Below, piece by piece: positions 41,049 to 48,943 of a DNA stretch of 64,000 bases. Source of the DNA: Exiguobacterium aestuarii (GTDB lineage: Bacteria > Bacillota > Bacilli > Exiguobacteriales > Exiguobacteriaceae); NCBI RefSeq assembly GCF_020171655.1, contig NZ_JAIVAC010000001.1:124001-188000 (forward strand), read 5' to 3'. Under the pieces are notes generated by a model, which saw only the letters and a list, made by a program, of their open reading frames with translations, searched no databases and was not told where the DNA came from. A program made the translations under genes and the position numbers. Numbering within the stretch: the stretch's first letter is position 1; each line of letters begins with the position of its first letter.

Positions 41049-43395
41049 CTTACGACTCCATACGAGCAACCTTGGCACTCCTTTACAAGAACACATAGAC
41101 GCGGCGACTGAAATTTATATGGTCGTCGCGTTTGCTCAAGTGTCGGGAGTGAAAGAATTATCCGCTTCGTTAAGAAAAGCGGGTGAACGCGGTGCACAAA
41201 TCAGAATCTTGGTGGGGGACTACCTGTATCTCACCAACCCTGATGCACTGGATGTGCTTCTAAAAATCCCGAACATCGAGCTCAGACTATACCGCTCAAA
41301 GGGAAGGTCGTTCCATCCAAAGGCATATTTATTCCGCACGTGCAATAGCGGTACATTTTTTGTCGGTTCCTCGAACTTGTCGCATAGTGCACTAAATCAT
41401 GGAGTGGAATGGAATGTTGAAATTCCTTCAAGTGTATCAGAGCAAGTGTTTGAAGAGTCAGTCGCTGCGTTCCATGAATTATTTTATAGTGAATACGCGC
41501 AAATGATGAATCCAGTCTCGTTACAGCCTTACCGAGAAGAGTATGAAGCGCGAAAGGATCGAATGAAGGAGCTGGAGGTCGCTGAACACTCTCCTGTTTA
41601 CATAGAAGATGATTCGATTACACCGACATCTGTCCAAGACGCAGCGTTATTGTCACTCCGGGAAACGATGGCGGAAGGTCGGAAAAAGGCGATGCTCGTT
41701 TTGGCGACTGGATTAGGAAAGACGTATTTAAGTGCATTTTTTGCTCGTCAGTTCAAACGTGTCCTTTTCGTCGCGCATCAGAAGGAACTCTTGTTACAAG
41801 CAGAAAGGTCTTTCCTCAATGTGGCGACCGACTGGAAGACCGGATTATTACTCGGGGGTGAATCACGAGATCAGGAAACTGCTGATGTCGTGTTCGCCTC
41901 GATTCAAACGTTAGCTTCGAAACAAAGAATGGAACAATATAATCCGGAGCAATTCGATTTGATTATCGTGGATGAGTTTCATCATTCGGCAGCCCCGTCC
42001 TATCGTCGTGTATTAGATTATTTTAAGCCGAAATTTTTGTTAGGTTTGACTGCGACGCCTGACCGTTTAGACGGGGGAGACGTATACGCACTTTGTGATG
42101 ATAACGTTGCTTTCCAGATGCACTTTACAGAAGCAATCGAAGAATCGTATTTAACCCCGTTTCATTACGTTGGAATCTATGATGAAATCGACTACTCTCA
42201 GATTCGTCTGATCAATGGACGTCGTTATGATCAAGAGGAATTATTAGCAGAGCAGTTAAAAGAAAGTGTTGCCGAGAAGATTTATAAGGCGTGGACAGAA
42301 CATCATCAATCGAGAGCGCTCGGTTTTTGTTCATCTGTTATACAAGCTGAATATTTGGCAGATTATTTCAGGAGACAAGGTGTGCAGGCAGTGGCGCTTC
42401 ATAGTCAGACCGAGTATGATCGTACCGAAGTGATTGCTCAGTTAAAGCGTGGACAATTGGACATCATTTTTGCAGTGAATCTATTTAATGAAGGTGTCGA
42501 TATTCCTGAAATCGATACGTTATTGTTCTGTCGTCCGACAGAATCATTGACAGTGTTTACCCAGCAAATCGGACGAGGACTACGTCTATCGACAGGAAAG
42601 ACACATTGTACGATTATAGATTTGATTGGGAACTATAAAAATATTGATAAGAAACTGGCGCTTTTGACGACTAGCCGACAAGATACAGTGAATTCCTTAC
42701 CAACTACGATTGATTTACCTTCGTCATGTACAATTGAGTTTGATTTACAAACTGTTGACTTACTGAAGAAAATGGTGACACGTTCCTCAACGCGTCAGCA
42801 ATTACTTGAACAAAATTATTTCATGGTGAAAGAAGAAATGGGTAGACGCCCGAGCTACATGGAATTAATCCAACGAGGAGAGTACTCTATTGATGCGTAT
42901 CGTTCCGAATGGAGAAAGCTTGGTGGGTTCTTCGGATTCTTGCATAAACTCGGAGAACTAAGTGAGGAAGAAACGATAATATACAATGATGTGAAGTCGC
43001 TTCTAGTCGAGGTGGAATACACGAGCATGACCAAAAGCTATAAAATGATTGTACTTTCTATTATGCTGAAACGAGGAGAAGAGAATTGGTACAATCCACT
43101 CAAAGCCTCTGAAGCCGCTCTTCCTTTTTATGACTACATTAAAAATAAACCATATCGTCAGCAGATTGATGGAAAGACGAAAGACTTTCAGCAACCTTTC
43201 CATCAACAAAGAATTGAAAAATTGTTGTTACGAATGCCATTCGATAAAATTGCCAAAGGACCGTTTTATGTAGAAGATGAAACCTTGCATATCGAATTCA
43301 ATGAGAGACTCCGTAATCCGGTGGTTTATAAATGGGTGAAACAAATTGTAGATGTTCGGTTACATTACTACTTTAGTCGGAAAGCGAAAGGGTGA
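41041..43395 (+). CDS. DEAD/DEAH-box (SF2) helicase with N-terminal phospholipase D-like domain
   Basis: 784 residues. PLD-like nuclease domain at about 1-160 with one HxK motif (His92, Lys94 in FHPKAYLF) followed by GSSNLSHSAL; SF2 helicase core: ATGLGKT (222-228), DEFHH (311-315), GLTATPDR (335-342), QQIGRGLRLS (motif VI). The last 140 residues form a separate domain that recurs as the next gene. PLD plus SF2 helicase is the make-up of several restriction/defence proteins. Overlaps mazG-like and the downstream gene. Confidence 0.85.
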   Translation: MSDLRLHTSNLGTPLQEHIDAATEIYMVVAFAQVSGVKELSASLRKAGERGAQIRILVGDYLYLTNPDALDVLLKIPNIELRLYRSKGRSFHPKAYLFRTCNSGTFFVGSSNLSHSALNHGVEWNVEIPSSVSEQVFEESVAAFHELFYSEYAQMMNPVSLQPYREEYEARKDRMKELEVAEHSPVYIEDDSITPTSVQDAALLSLRETMAEGRKKAMLVLATGLGKTYLSAFFARQFKRVLFVAHQKELLLQAERSFLNVATDWKTGLLLGGESRDQETADVVFASIQTLASKQRMEQYNPEQFDLIIVDEFHHSAAPSYRRVLDYFKPKFLLGLTATPDRLDGGDVYALCDDNVAFQMHFTEAIEESYLTPFHYVGIYDEIDYSQIRLINGRRYDQEELLAEQLKESVAEKIYKAWTEHHQSRALGFCSSVIQAEYLADYFRRQGVQAVALHSQTEYDRTEVIAQLKRGQLDIIFAVNLFNEGVDIPEIDTLLFCRPTESLTVFTQQIGRGLRLSTGKTHCTIIDLIGNYKNIDKKLALLTTSRQDTVNSLPTTIDLPSSCTIEFDLQTVDLLKKMVTRSSTRQQLLEQNYFMVKEEMGRRPSYMELIQRGEYSIDAYRSEWRKLGGFFGFLHKLGELSEEETIIYNDVKSLLVEVEYTSMTKSYKMIVLSIMLKRGEENWYNPLKASEAALPFYDYIKNKPYRQQIDGKTKDFQQPFHQQRIEKLLLRMPFDKIAKGPFYVEDETLHIEFNERLRNPVVYKWVKQIVDVRLHYYFSRKAKG

Positions 43396-43862
43396 GCATG
43401 CTGAACGAGGAAACAACTATCAACTCATCAGAGATTGCTATACAGTCTTTTTGTAACTTTATTGATAGTTTTGCGCGTCAAGGTACATATAAAATGAATG
43501 TTATCCAAATCATGCTCAACAGAGGATATGAAGATTGGTTTCACCCATTATCAGCTGATGTGATCGCAAAAGAGTACTATGATTTGGTAAGGAAGCAAAG
43601 TGAAGAACATTCTTTAAATAGCATTGCTAAAATATTTCATGAATCATTTTCACAGAAGGGAATAGAAAGTCATCTAAATTCGCTACCGTTTAAAGCCTTG
43701 ACGACAGAATCACCAAGAACAGGTAAATCACCATTTAAGAATGCGAATGGGAAACTCATTGTCAGAGAAGAGTTCTGCATTCCGACTAAACAAGCACATG
43801 CTGCTATTCAATTAGCAGTTGAAAACAAATTAGAAGACTACTTTGAAATGAAGCAGAGGTAG
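43392..43862 (+). CDS. Stand-alone paralogue of the helicase C-terminal domain
   Basis: 156 residues, start overlaps the helicase stop by 4 bases. Aligns by eye with helicase residues about 650-780: TYKMNVIQIMLNRGYEDWFHPL matches SYKMIVLSIMLKRGEENWYNPL, and later SLPFKAL / MPFDKIA, KNANGKLIVREEF / EDETLHIEF, ENKLEDYF / DVRLHYYF. It looks like an internal tandem duplication that became a separate subunit, perhaps assembling with the helicase. No other domain recognised. Confidence 0.7.
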   Translation: MSMLNEETTINSSEIAIQSFCNFIDSFARQGTYKMNVIQIMLNRGYEDWFHPLSADVIAKEYYDLVRKQSEEHSLNSIAKIFHESFSQKGIESHLNSLPFKALTTESPRTGKSPFKNANGKLIVREEFCIPTKQAHAAIQLAVENKLEDYFEMKQR

Positions 43863-43876
43863 AAAGGTGGGGTAAT

Positions 43877-44134
43877 GTGAAACGCCTATTACTACGCAAA
43901 ATCCAATTCGCCCTCCAGCACCATGGTGGGACGGCATCTTTACAAGACATTTATGCGTATGTCGAAAAATCGTATTATCAACTCGAGCTCGATCGCTATA
44001 AAGATTGGAAAGGGCACGTTAATAAACAGATTCGTGCGCATTCCAGTGATTCAGCGAGCTTTACCGGGAAAGAGGACCTCTTTTATTCCACAGGAAATAA
44101 AGGCATTTGGGGCCTCAGACAATCCAATACCTAA
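43877..44134 (+). CDS. Winged-helix-like DNA-binding accessory protein
   Basis: 85 residues. RKIQFALQHHGGTASLQDIYAYVEK is a helix-turn-helix start and the C-terminal HSSDSASFTGKEDLFYSTG...GIWGLR is the wing pattern seen next to nuclease domains in restriction proteins (HARE/Mrr-type). No nuclease motif is attached. GGTGGGGTAATG start context; 14 bases after the previous gene. Likely the DNA-recognition or regulatory part of the helicase operon (inference). Confidence 0.6.
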   Translation: MKRLLLRKIQFALQHHGGTASLQDIYAYVEKSYYQLELDRYKDWKGHVNKQIRAHSSDSASFTGKEDLFYSTGNKGIWGLRQSNT

Positions 44135-44136
44135 CG

Positions 44137-44170
44137 AAAGCGGGACCAATTTCACTTGGTTCCGCTTTCA
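44137..44170 (+). terminator. Hairpin after the helicase operon
   Basis: Stem GAAAGCGG / CCGCTTTC with extra pairing ACCAA/TTGGT; T-tract is weak, so termination is probable but not certain. Confidence 0.6.
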
Positions 44171-44194
44171 ATGTTTACAAAACATCACACCCTA

Positions 44195-44223
44195 TTGTCA
44201 CATAATGTTCATTCCTGTACACT
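44195..44223 (+). promoter_or_regulatory. Sigma-A-type promoter
   Basis: TTGTCA (44195-44200), 17-base spacer, TACACT (44218-44223), 40 bases before the start of the 512-residue membrane protein. Confidence 0.65.
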
Positions 44224-44262
44224 TCGATATTGTGTGCTAAAAATTATGTTAGGGGTTAGTCA

Positions 44263-45801
44263 ATGGAACTTGTACAGCAATTATCTCAAATGCAACTCAT
44301 CAACCAATTCTGGTTGCTTATGGCCTTCATCATCCCGATGGTCATTTTATCTCGTATGGTCGTGGCTGGGACGCGCTTCTCGCCGATCCTCGTCATCGTC
44401 ATCTTCGGTCTTGGTCTCGGCTTCGGTATGGTCGAGCTCGGCATCGCGACACCGGGACTTCCTGAATTCCCGCTCGTCGACTTCTTGTCACGGACGACGA
44501 TCATCGCATTAGTCGTTTCGTTCTTCGTCGGTGGACAGGAACTTCGTAAAATCTTAAGCAAACAAGAGCTCGACATGGAAGACATCGTCGTTCCTGCAAA
44601 AGAGGAAATGTTCCTCGGAACAGGACGTACGCAGTTCATCTTTATCCTCCGTTCGTTCTTCTTGCTCGTCGGTTTGGAAGGGTTCTTCCGTATGGCAATC
44701 GAGCCAGGTACGGCAGAAGGGATTGCGCTTTACTACCCAATCCTCGCACTTCTCGGTCTTGCGGTATCGTTCTTACTCATCGACCATAAAGCACAGATTC
44801 AGGACAAGAAAGTATACATGCAAAAAGGTGTCATCGAGACAGTCCTCTTGCTTGTCATCTTGTTCGTCTCGTTCTTGATTGCGACAGCAGTTCAACCGAT
44901 CATCGCACTTCCGCAAATCTTCTTCGCGATGTTGATCTCGTCAGCACTCGGTGCCATCTTCCATAACTGGACGTATGGACCGACTGTCCGCGCGCTTCTA
45001 TTCGCAGGGATTCCGGTCGTCTTGGCTGCCAACTTCATGGTTGGTGGTTCACGAATCGGTGACGCGTTCGCCATCGAAGGCATGAACTCGATTCTCGTGT
45101 ACGGCTTCTTCGGTCAGTTGTTCTGGATGTTCGGTGGAATCGCACTCATCATGTGGTTCGCTCGTACGGGTCACATCCGTAACCTCGCGCCAGGTATGGC
45201 GGGGTCACTTTCACACAGTGGTCTCACAGGTGCGTGTACGGCTGGGGACTTCGGTCAAGTGGCGGCAAAACGTGCGCCAATCATGATCAACATCCCGTTC
45301 TTCGGACACATTTTCGTATTCTCGATCCTCGCAGTCAGTGCCGATAACGGCGCGCTCTGGATTTGGCCGACAGCCATCATCGTCTTGATCGGTCTCGCAC
45401 TCACGGCGCTCGCGTTGAAAAACTTACGTGCGGCGAACGGGGAAGACTTCAAAGAAGTCAAAGCCCTTATGCAGTTCTCGTTCGGATGGCAGATGATGGC
45501 CGTCTTCGGTGGTCTCGTCATCTTGACGTTCAGCACGATTGCATTTGATTACACGACGATGGCACAATCGTCAGCGATCTCGCACTTCGGCTTGTTCGCA
45601 GCGGTCCAAGGCGGTATGTTCGGAACGGAAGCATCGCTTCTCATCCCGCTCATCTTCTCGATGCCGTTCCTCGTGCACCCGATCGTCTTCTACATGTTCG
45701 GGAAAGCACTCGACAACAATGGCGAAATGCCACGTGTGCCGGTATATGCGATGGCGCTCGTTGGTGTCGTCGGCGTATCTGCAGCGATTTTCGTTTTATA
45801 A
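44263..45801 (+). CDS. Polytopic membrane protein, probable transporter of unknown family
   Basis: 512 residues with about twelve hydrophobic helices. Helix pattern with a central cytosolic loop (about 85-115) and conserved-looking glycine-rich turns (MVGGSRIGDAFAIEG, SLSHSGLTGACTAGDFGQ) recalls ion-coupled transporters such as GltS-like proteins, but I cannot place it in a family. GC-rich, normal codon use for this chromosome, so not obviously part of the AT-rich defence DNA. Own promoter and terminator. Confidence 0.6.
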   Translation: MELVQQLSQMQLINQFWLLMAFIIPMVILSRMVVAGTRFSPILVIVIFGLGLGFGMVELGIATPGLPEFPLVDFLSRTTIIALVVSFFVGGQELRKILSKQELDMEDIVVPAKEEMFLGTGRTQFIFILRSFFLLVGLEGFFRMAIEPGTAEGIALYYPILALLGLAVSFLLIDHKAQIQDKKVYMQKGVIETVLLLVILFVSFLIATAVQPIIALPQIFFAMLISSALGAIFHNWTYGPTVRALLFAGIPVVLAANFMVGGSRIGDAFAIEGMNSILVYGFFGQLFWMFGGIALIMWFARTGHIRNLAPGMAGSLSHSGLTGACTAGDFGQVAAKRAPIMINIPFFGHIFVFSILAVSADNGALWIWPTAIIVLIGLALTALALKNLRAANGEDFKEVKALMQFSFGWQMMAVFGGLVILTFSTIAFDYTTMAQSSAISHFGLFAAVQGGMFGTEASLLIPLIFSMPFLVHPIVFYMFGKALDNNGEMPRVPVYAMALVGVVGVSAAIFVL

Positions 45802-45808
45802 TACGATT

Positions 45809-45839
45809 CCGCTCTGACTTCGGTCAGGGCGGTTTTTTT
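45809..45839 (+). terminator. Intrinsic terminator
   Basis: Stem CCGCTCTGAC / GTCAGGGCGG with TTCG loop and seven T. Confidence 0.9.
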
Positions 45840-45892
45840 ATTTGATGATTTGGATATGGTAGACTTTGGATAGTGAAAGCGGGGGAAAGTAT

Positions 45893-46255
45893 ATGAAAAA
45901 ATGGTTGTTCTTTGGTTTCATTGTGTTGATTGTAGCTAGAGTCTGGGTGACACCGATGTATACGACAAGTCCAGATATGGATGACTTTGTGAGCTGGTTC
46001 GAGGAAACCTATTCGGTACAATGTGAAGATGAGAGCTGTGACACATTTACGCTGATTGGGGATCAGACAAATACATATGTGAATGAAGAAGGGTATATGA
46101 AACAGTCCAGTGGCTTTTTCACTTTCGAAATGGAGGTAAGGCGATTATATCGAAGTGTCGAAGAACCAGAACGAGTCGGGACGATTGAAGTGAGATGGAA
46201 TCAAGATTCGTTCGAGATTACGGAAGAAACAGGTATCTTTGTTTCTTCGCCATAG
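45893..46255 (+). CDS. Hypothetical exported/anchored protein
   Basis: 120 residues from ATG 45893 (GGGGGAAAG upstream). Signal-anchor-like N-terminus (KKWLFFGFIVLIVARVWV), then an acidic domain with a Cys pair (VQCEDESC). Not recognised. Followed after 12 bases by another small gene. Confidence 0.6.
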   Translation: MKKWLFFGFIVLIVARVWVTPMYTTSPDMDDFVSWFEETYSVQCEDESCDTFTLIGDQTNTYVNEEGYMKQSSGFFTFEMEVRRLYRSVEEPERVGTIEVRWNQDSFEITEETGIFVSSP

Positions 46256-46267
46256 GGGACTTGAAGC

Positions 46268-46690
46268 ATGCTGATGATCACTCAGGATATAAAGGGGAAG
46301 CGCTATGAGGCGCTCATCGATAATTTGCTTAAGCACTGCACTCACTTTGCGTTCGTGGAAGACAGGCGCCGAATGGAGATTGAAGAAGAGCGCTTGGCGT
46401 ATATGGATGTACTGACGGAAAAGATTCGTTGGGATTTGATGGAACGAACCATCGTAAGTGAATGGGAGACGACAAGACTGCCTGGAGATACGGCGTATTT
46501 ATATTCGTTCCATATGAATTATCGGACAGCCCAGTTCCTAAAAGAGCATGGTGGCTCATTGTTCAGATGGATCCATCCAGAACTTCCAGAAGACTTGATG
46601 TTTTATGCGGAGGATACGTGCGTGCTCGCGGTATGTTCTCATGAATCGTTCTTTGTCGTCGATGAAGCGATGTGGGGGCAAATTCAATGA
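46268..46690 (+). CDS. Hypothetical cytosolic protein
   Basis: 140 residues, mixed alpha/beta, with YSFHMNYRTAQFLKEHGG and ESFFVVDEAMWGQI. Start at 46268 or ATG 46274; weak AGGGGAC upstream. Resembles small Bacillus hypotheticals; function unknown. Probably co-transcribed with the preceding gene. Confidence 0.6.
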   Translation: MLMITQDIKGKRYEALIDNLLKHCTHFAFVEDRRRMEIEEERLAYMDVLTEKIRWDLMERTIVSEWETTRLPGDTAYLYSFHMNYRTAQFLKEHGGSLFRWIHPELPEDLMFYAEDTCVLAVCSHESFFVVDEAMWGQIQ

Positions 46691-46720
46691 GATGAATGAT
46701 TAAGGTCACCTCTTATACTA

Positions 46721-46999
46721 TTATGGCAGCTTGTTGGGGAACGGTCTCCATTCCGAATCTTTTCTGTCGCGTTCATTTTGTTTTCTGACAGAGTTAGAAA
46801 AAAGTCGTTCACTCGCACCAAATCGTATGTAATTCTGTTGAGCCTGTCGAAGCGACACCGTATTCGCACCGCCTTCATAATCGGGATCGTCGAATTGAAC
46901 CCCGTCGTCCTCCCAAAAACAGATTCGACAAATGTCGTATGTGCCCGGCGGCTCTTCTTCTAACGTCTGGTAGCCACAACATGGGCATGTGTATCTCAA
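46721..46999 (-). CDS. CPCC-type cysteine-rich protein
   Basis: Cys-rich CPCC family (about 90 residues): RYTCPCCGYQTLEEEPPGTYDICRICFWEDDGVQFDDPDYEGGAN. Two CxxC pairs suggest a zinc knuckle. The TTG at 46999 gives the usual family start (xRYTCPCCGY) and has AGAGG 8 bases away; an ATG (47005) and GTG (47008) lie only 0-2 bases behind that site and are less likely. Function unknown; family is often found with contact-dependent or immunity-type genes. Confidence 0.75.
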   Translation of the reverse strand: MRYTCPCCGYQTLEEEPPGTYDICRICFWEDDGVQFDDPDYEGGANTVSLRQAQQNYIRFGASERLFSNSVRKQNERDRKDSEWRPFPNKLP

Positions 47000-47032
47000 A
47001 ATCATCACCTCTTCTTTAGTATAGTAGATACA

Positions 47033-47077
47033 AGCAAAAAAGCGTCCGACCTTTTCAATAGGTCGAACGCTTTTTCT
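47033..47077 (-). terminator. Terminator of the MarR-nitroreductase operon
   Basis: On the minus strand AGCGTTCGACC / GGTCGGACGCT (one mismatch) then TTTTTT, just after the DUF1304 stop. Confidence 0.85.
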
Positions 47078-47078
47078 G

Positions 47079-47441
47079 TCATGACATCACCATCGAGATC
47101 AACGTCAAGATGGCGAGCCCACCTTGTGTCAGGATAATCTTCTTGTCACTCGTGATACTGCCATATAGGGCAACGAGAATGATATATGTCAGAATCATAG
47201 TGACAATCTCGACCGGATTGGGGGAGACGTATAGCCCGTATAAGAGCCCGACCCCGATCAATCCGTTATACACCCCTTGATTTTTGAACAAAACCGACAC
47301 CGAGTCTCTCGTCAGCTCGTCTTTCGACATGCGGAAGACACGTGACGTCGAGGAAGAGGCCGTCGCGATCGTCTCTAAATAGAAGATATAAAAGAATTCG
47401 ACAGCGACGAGTGTCCCGAGCACAAGGGTGAGCGTCGACAT
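47079..47441 (-). CDS. DUF1304 family membrane protein
   Basis: 120 residues, four helices, with FYIFYLETI near the N-terminus and LFKNQGVYNGLIGVGLLYG, the DUF1304 signatures. Unknown function. Begins 1 base after the monooxygenase stop; last gene of the MarR operon. Confidence 0.85.
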   Translation of the reverse strand: MSTLTLVLGTLVAVEFFYIFYLETIATASSSTSRVFRMSKDELTRDSVSVLFKNQGVYNGLIGVGLLYGLYVSPNPVEIVTMILTYIILVALYGSITSDKKIILTQGGLAILTLISMVMS

Positions 47442-47442
47442 G

Positions 47443-47727
47443 TTAGTTGACTGCTGCTACTTGGATGACTGGTTTCGCTGACACGTAGTTCGCGACGTTT
47501 TGTGCGAAGTTGATGAGGGCCGGGTTTTGGTTGTGCTGCTCGAGAGCTGCTTGGTCTTCCCAGTTCTCGATCATGACGAAACGGTTCTCGACAGACGTTG
47601 ACTCGTATAGGTCATATCCGACGCAGCCCGCTTCTTGTTTTGATGAGTCGATTAAAACTTGGATGTCACGCAAGAAGTTCTCGCGTTGTGAAGCTTGGAT
47701 ATCAAATGTGGCGTTTACTAAGATCAT
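47443..47727 (-). CDS. Putative quinol monooxygenase (ABM domain)
   Basis: 94 residues, ferredoxin-like ABM fold (VNATFDIQASQRENFLRDIQ ... ESTSVENRFVMIENWEDQAALEQHN). Related to YgiN-type quinol monooxygenases that handle quinones. GGAGGAAT RBS. Third gene of the MarR operon; fits electrophile detoxification. Confidence 0.85.
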   Translation of the reverse strand: MILVNATFDIQASQRENFLRDIQVLIDSSKQEAGCVGYDLYESTSVENRFVMIENWEDQAALEQHNQNPALINFAQNVANYVSAKPVIQVAAVN

Positions 47728-47754
47728 GGTTAATTCCTCCGATTGTTTAATAAA

Positions 47755-48393
47755 TTATTTGAATGAAGTGACTGTTTGAGCGTCAAGACGAACTGATGTG
47801 TAACCTTCTTCTGCAGCTTTCCCGACAGACAAGATCATGACAGGTACATAACGGTCTTTGTCGAGACCGAACGCTTCTGCGAGTTGGTCTTTCTCGAAAC
47901 CACCGATTGGGTTCGTGTCATAGCCATGTGCACGTGCTGTGAGCATGAATTGCATCGCTGCGAGACTCGCATCGATTTTCACGATATCGTTCATCTCTTG
48001 TTTCGAGAGGTTTTTGTAGTAAGGGATGATTGCGCCGAGCTGTTGATCACGAACTTCTTGTGGCATTTTGCCTTCTGCGACCGCTTGATCGTAGATTTGT
48101 TCGCCGTACTCGTAGCACTCCATGTCTCCGAAGATGAGGAGCATCGCAGAAGATGAATCGTTTTGACGCGTGTTGAAGCGGATGAGCGGCTTGAGCGTCT
48201 CTTTCGCTTCTGGGCTTTCGACGACGACGAAGCGCCATGGTTGCATGTTGACTGATGATGGGGCAGTCGTTGCTTCCTGAATCATCTCGAGCATCTCTTC
48301 TTGTGAGATTTTCACGTTCTCGTCATAGACACGGATTGATTTACGACCGAACATGACGTCTTTGAATGTGTTGTTTTCAAATGTAGTTGCCAT
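47755..48393 (-). CDS. Nitroreductase family FMN oxidoreductase
   Basis: 212 residues. FMN-binding Arg-rich start (RKSIRVYDENVKIS), PSSVNMQPWRFVVVES and C-terminal GFEKDQLAEAFGLDKDRYVPVMILSVGKA are standard nitroreductase motifs. Reduces nitroaromatics/quinones with NAD(P)H. Second gene of the MarR-headed operon; AAGGAAT RBS. Confidence 0.9.
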   Translation of the reverse strand: MATTFENNTFKDVMFGRKSIRVYDENVKISQEEMLEMIQEATTAPSSVNMQPWRFVVVESPEAKETLKPLIRFNTRQNDSSSAMLLIFGDMECYEYGEQIYDQAVAEGKMPQEVRDQQLGAIIPYYKNLSKQEMNDIVKIDASLAAMQFMLTARAHGYDTNPIGGFEKDQLAEAFGLDKDRYVPVMILSVGKAAEEGYTSVRLDAQTVTSFK

Positions 48394-48416
48394 TGGTGAA
48401 TTCCTTCTTTCTCTGT

Positions 48417-48827
48417 TTAGGCGTGACTGTTCAGTTTTTGAAGCAGTCCGGATAAGTGTTGAATCTCTTCAGCGGACAAGGCTTGTAAGACGAGGTGGTT
48501 GGCCCGTTCGTCTCGCTCGCAGTGACCGAGGTCTTGCTCTGCTTTCTCTGTCACACGGACGAACATCTCGCGATGGTTCTCCGCGTTCCGCTCTCTGACG
48601 ACATATCCTTTTTCTTCAAGGATCTTTAAATGTCGGGTGATGGCGGCATTGTCGATTTTCATCTCTTCTTTAATCACGCGTTGCGAACAAACGCCTCGTT
48701 CTTTGACGACTTGTAGCATCTCGTAGCGGGTCAGGCTGAAGCCCGTTTCCCGTTCGAACGAGGATGCGACGTTTTGTTCCGCCAACTTGATTTGGTAAAG
48801 TAATCGGCTGATTTCACGTAGGTCCAT
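48417..48827 (-). CDS. MarR family regulator, electrophile/thiol-sensing type
   Basis: 136 residues with winged helix (SQRVIKEEMKIDNAAITRHLKILEEKGYVVRER, NAENHREMFVRVTE wing). Cysteines in KERGVCSQRV and DLGHCERDE are candidates for redox sensing. Heads an operon with nitroreductase, quinol monooxygenase and DUF1304, a set like the HypR/MhqR regulons, and is preceded by twin palindromes at 48847-48873. Autoregulation inferred. Confidence 0.85.
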   Translation of the reverse strand: MDLREISRLLYQIKLAEQNVASSFERETGFSLTRYEMLQVVKERGVCSQRVIKEEMKIDNAAITRHLKILEEKGYVVRERNAENHREMFVRVTEKAEQDLGHCERDERANHLVLQALSAEEIQHLSGLLQKLNSHA

Positions 48828-48846
48828 TGCGTCCCACCTTTCTCAA

Positions 48847-48873
48847 TTGACTTATCAATCGTTGACTTGTCAA
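48847..48873. promoter_or_regulatory. Twin palindromic operator of the MarR operon
   Basis: TTGACTTATCAA (48847-48858) and TTGACTTGTCAA (48862-48873), two 12-base near-palindromes whose starts are 15 bases apart, just upstream of the MarR start. On the minus strand a TTTACA...TATCGT pair (17-base spacer) overlaps them, giving a repressor layout. Confidence 0.65.
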
Positions 48874-48916
48874 ACGATACAACGTTTTGGATTGCCTGTA
48901 AAGTCAAACGCTCAAA

Positions 48917-48943
48917 AAAAGACGACACCGAAATTATCGTGTC
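48917..48943 (-). terminator. Terminator of the 48934 gene
   Basis: On the minus strand GACGACAC / GTGTCGTC stem with T-run; overlaps the gene's stop codon. Confidence 0.7.

Noticed and set aside
43923-44240. 105-codon frame overlapping the winged-helix gene
   Set aside because: Shadow frame; the 85-residue product has RBS and a recognisable wing motif.
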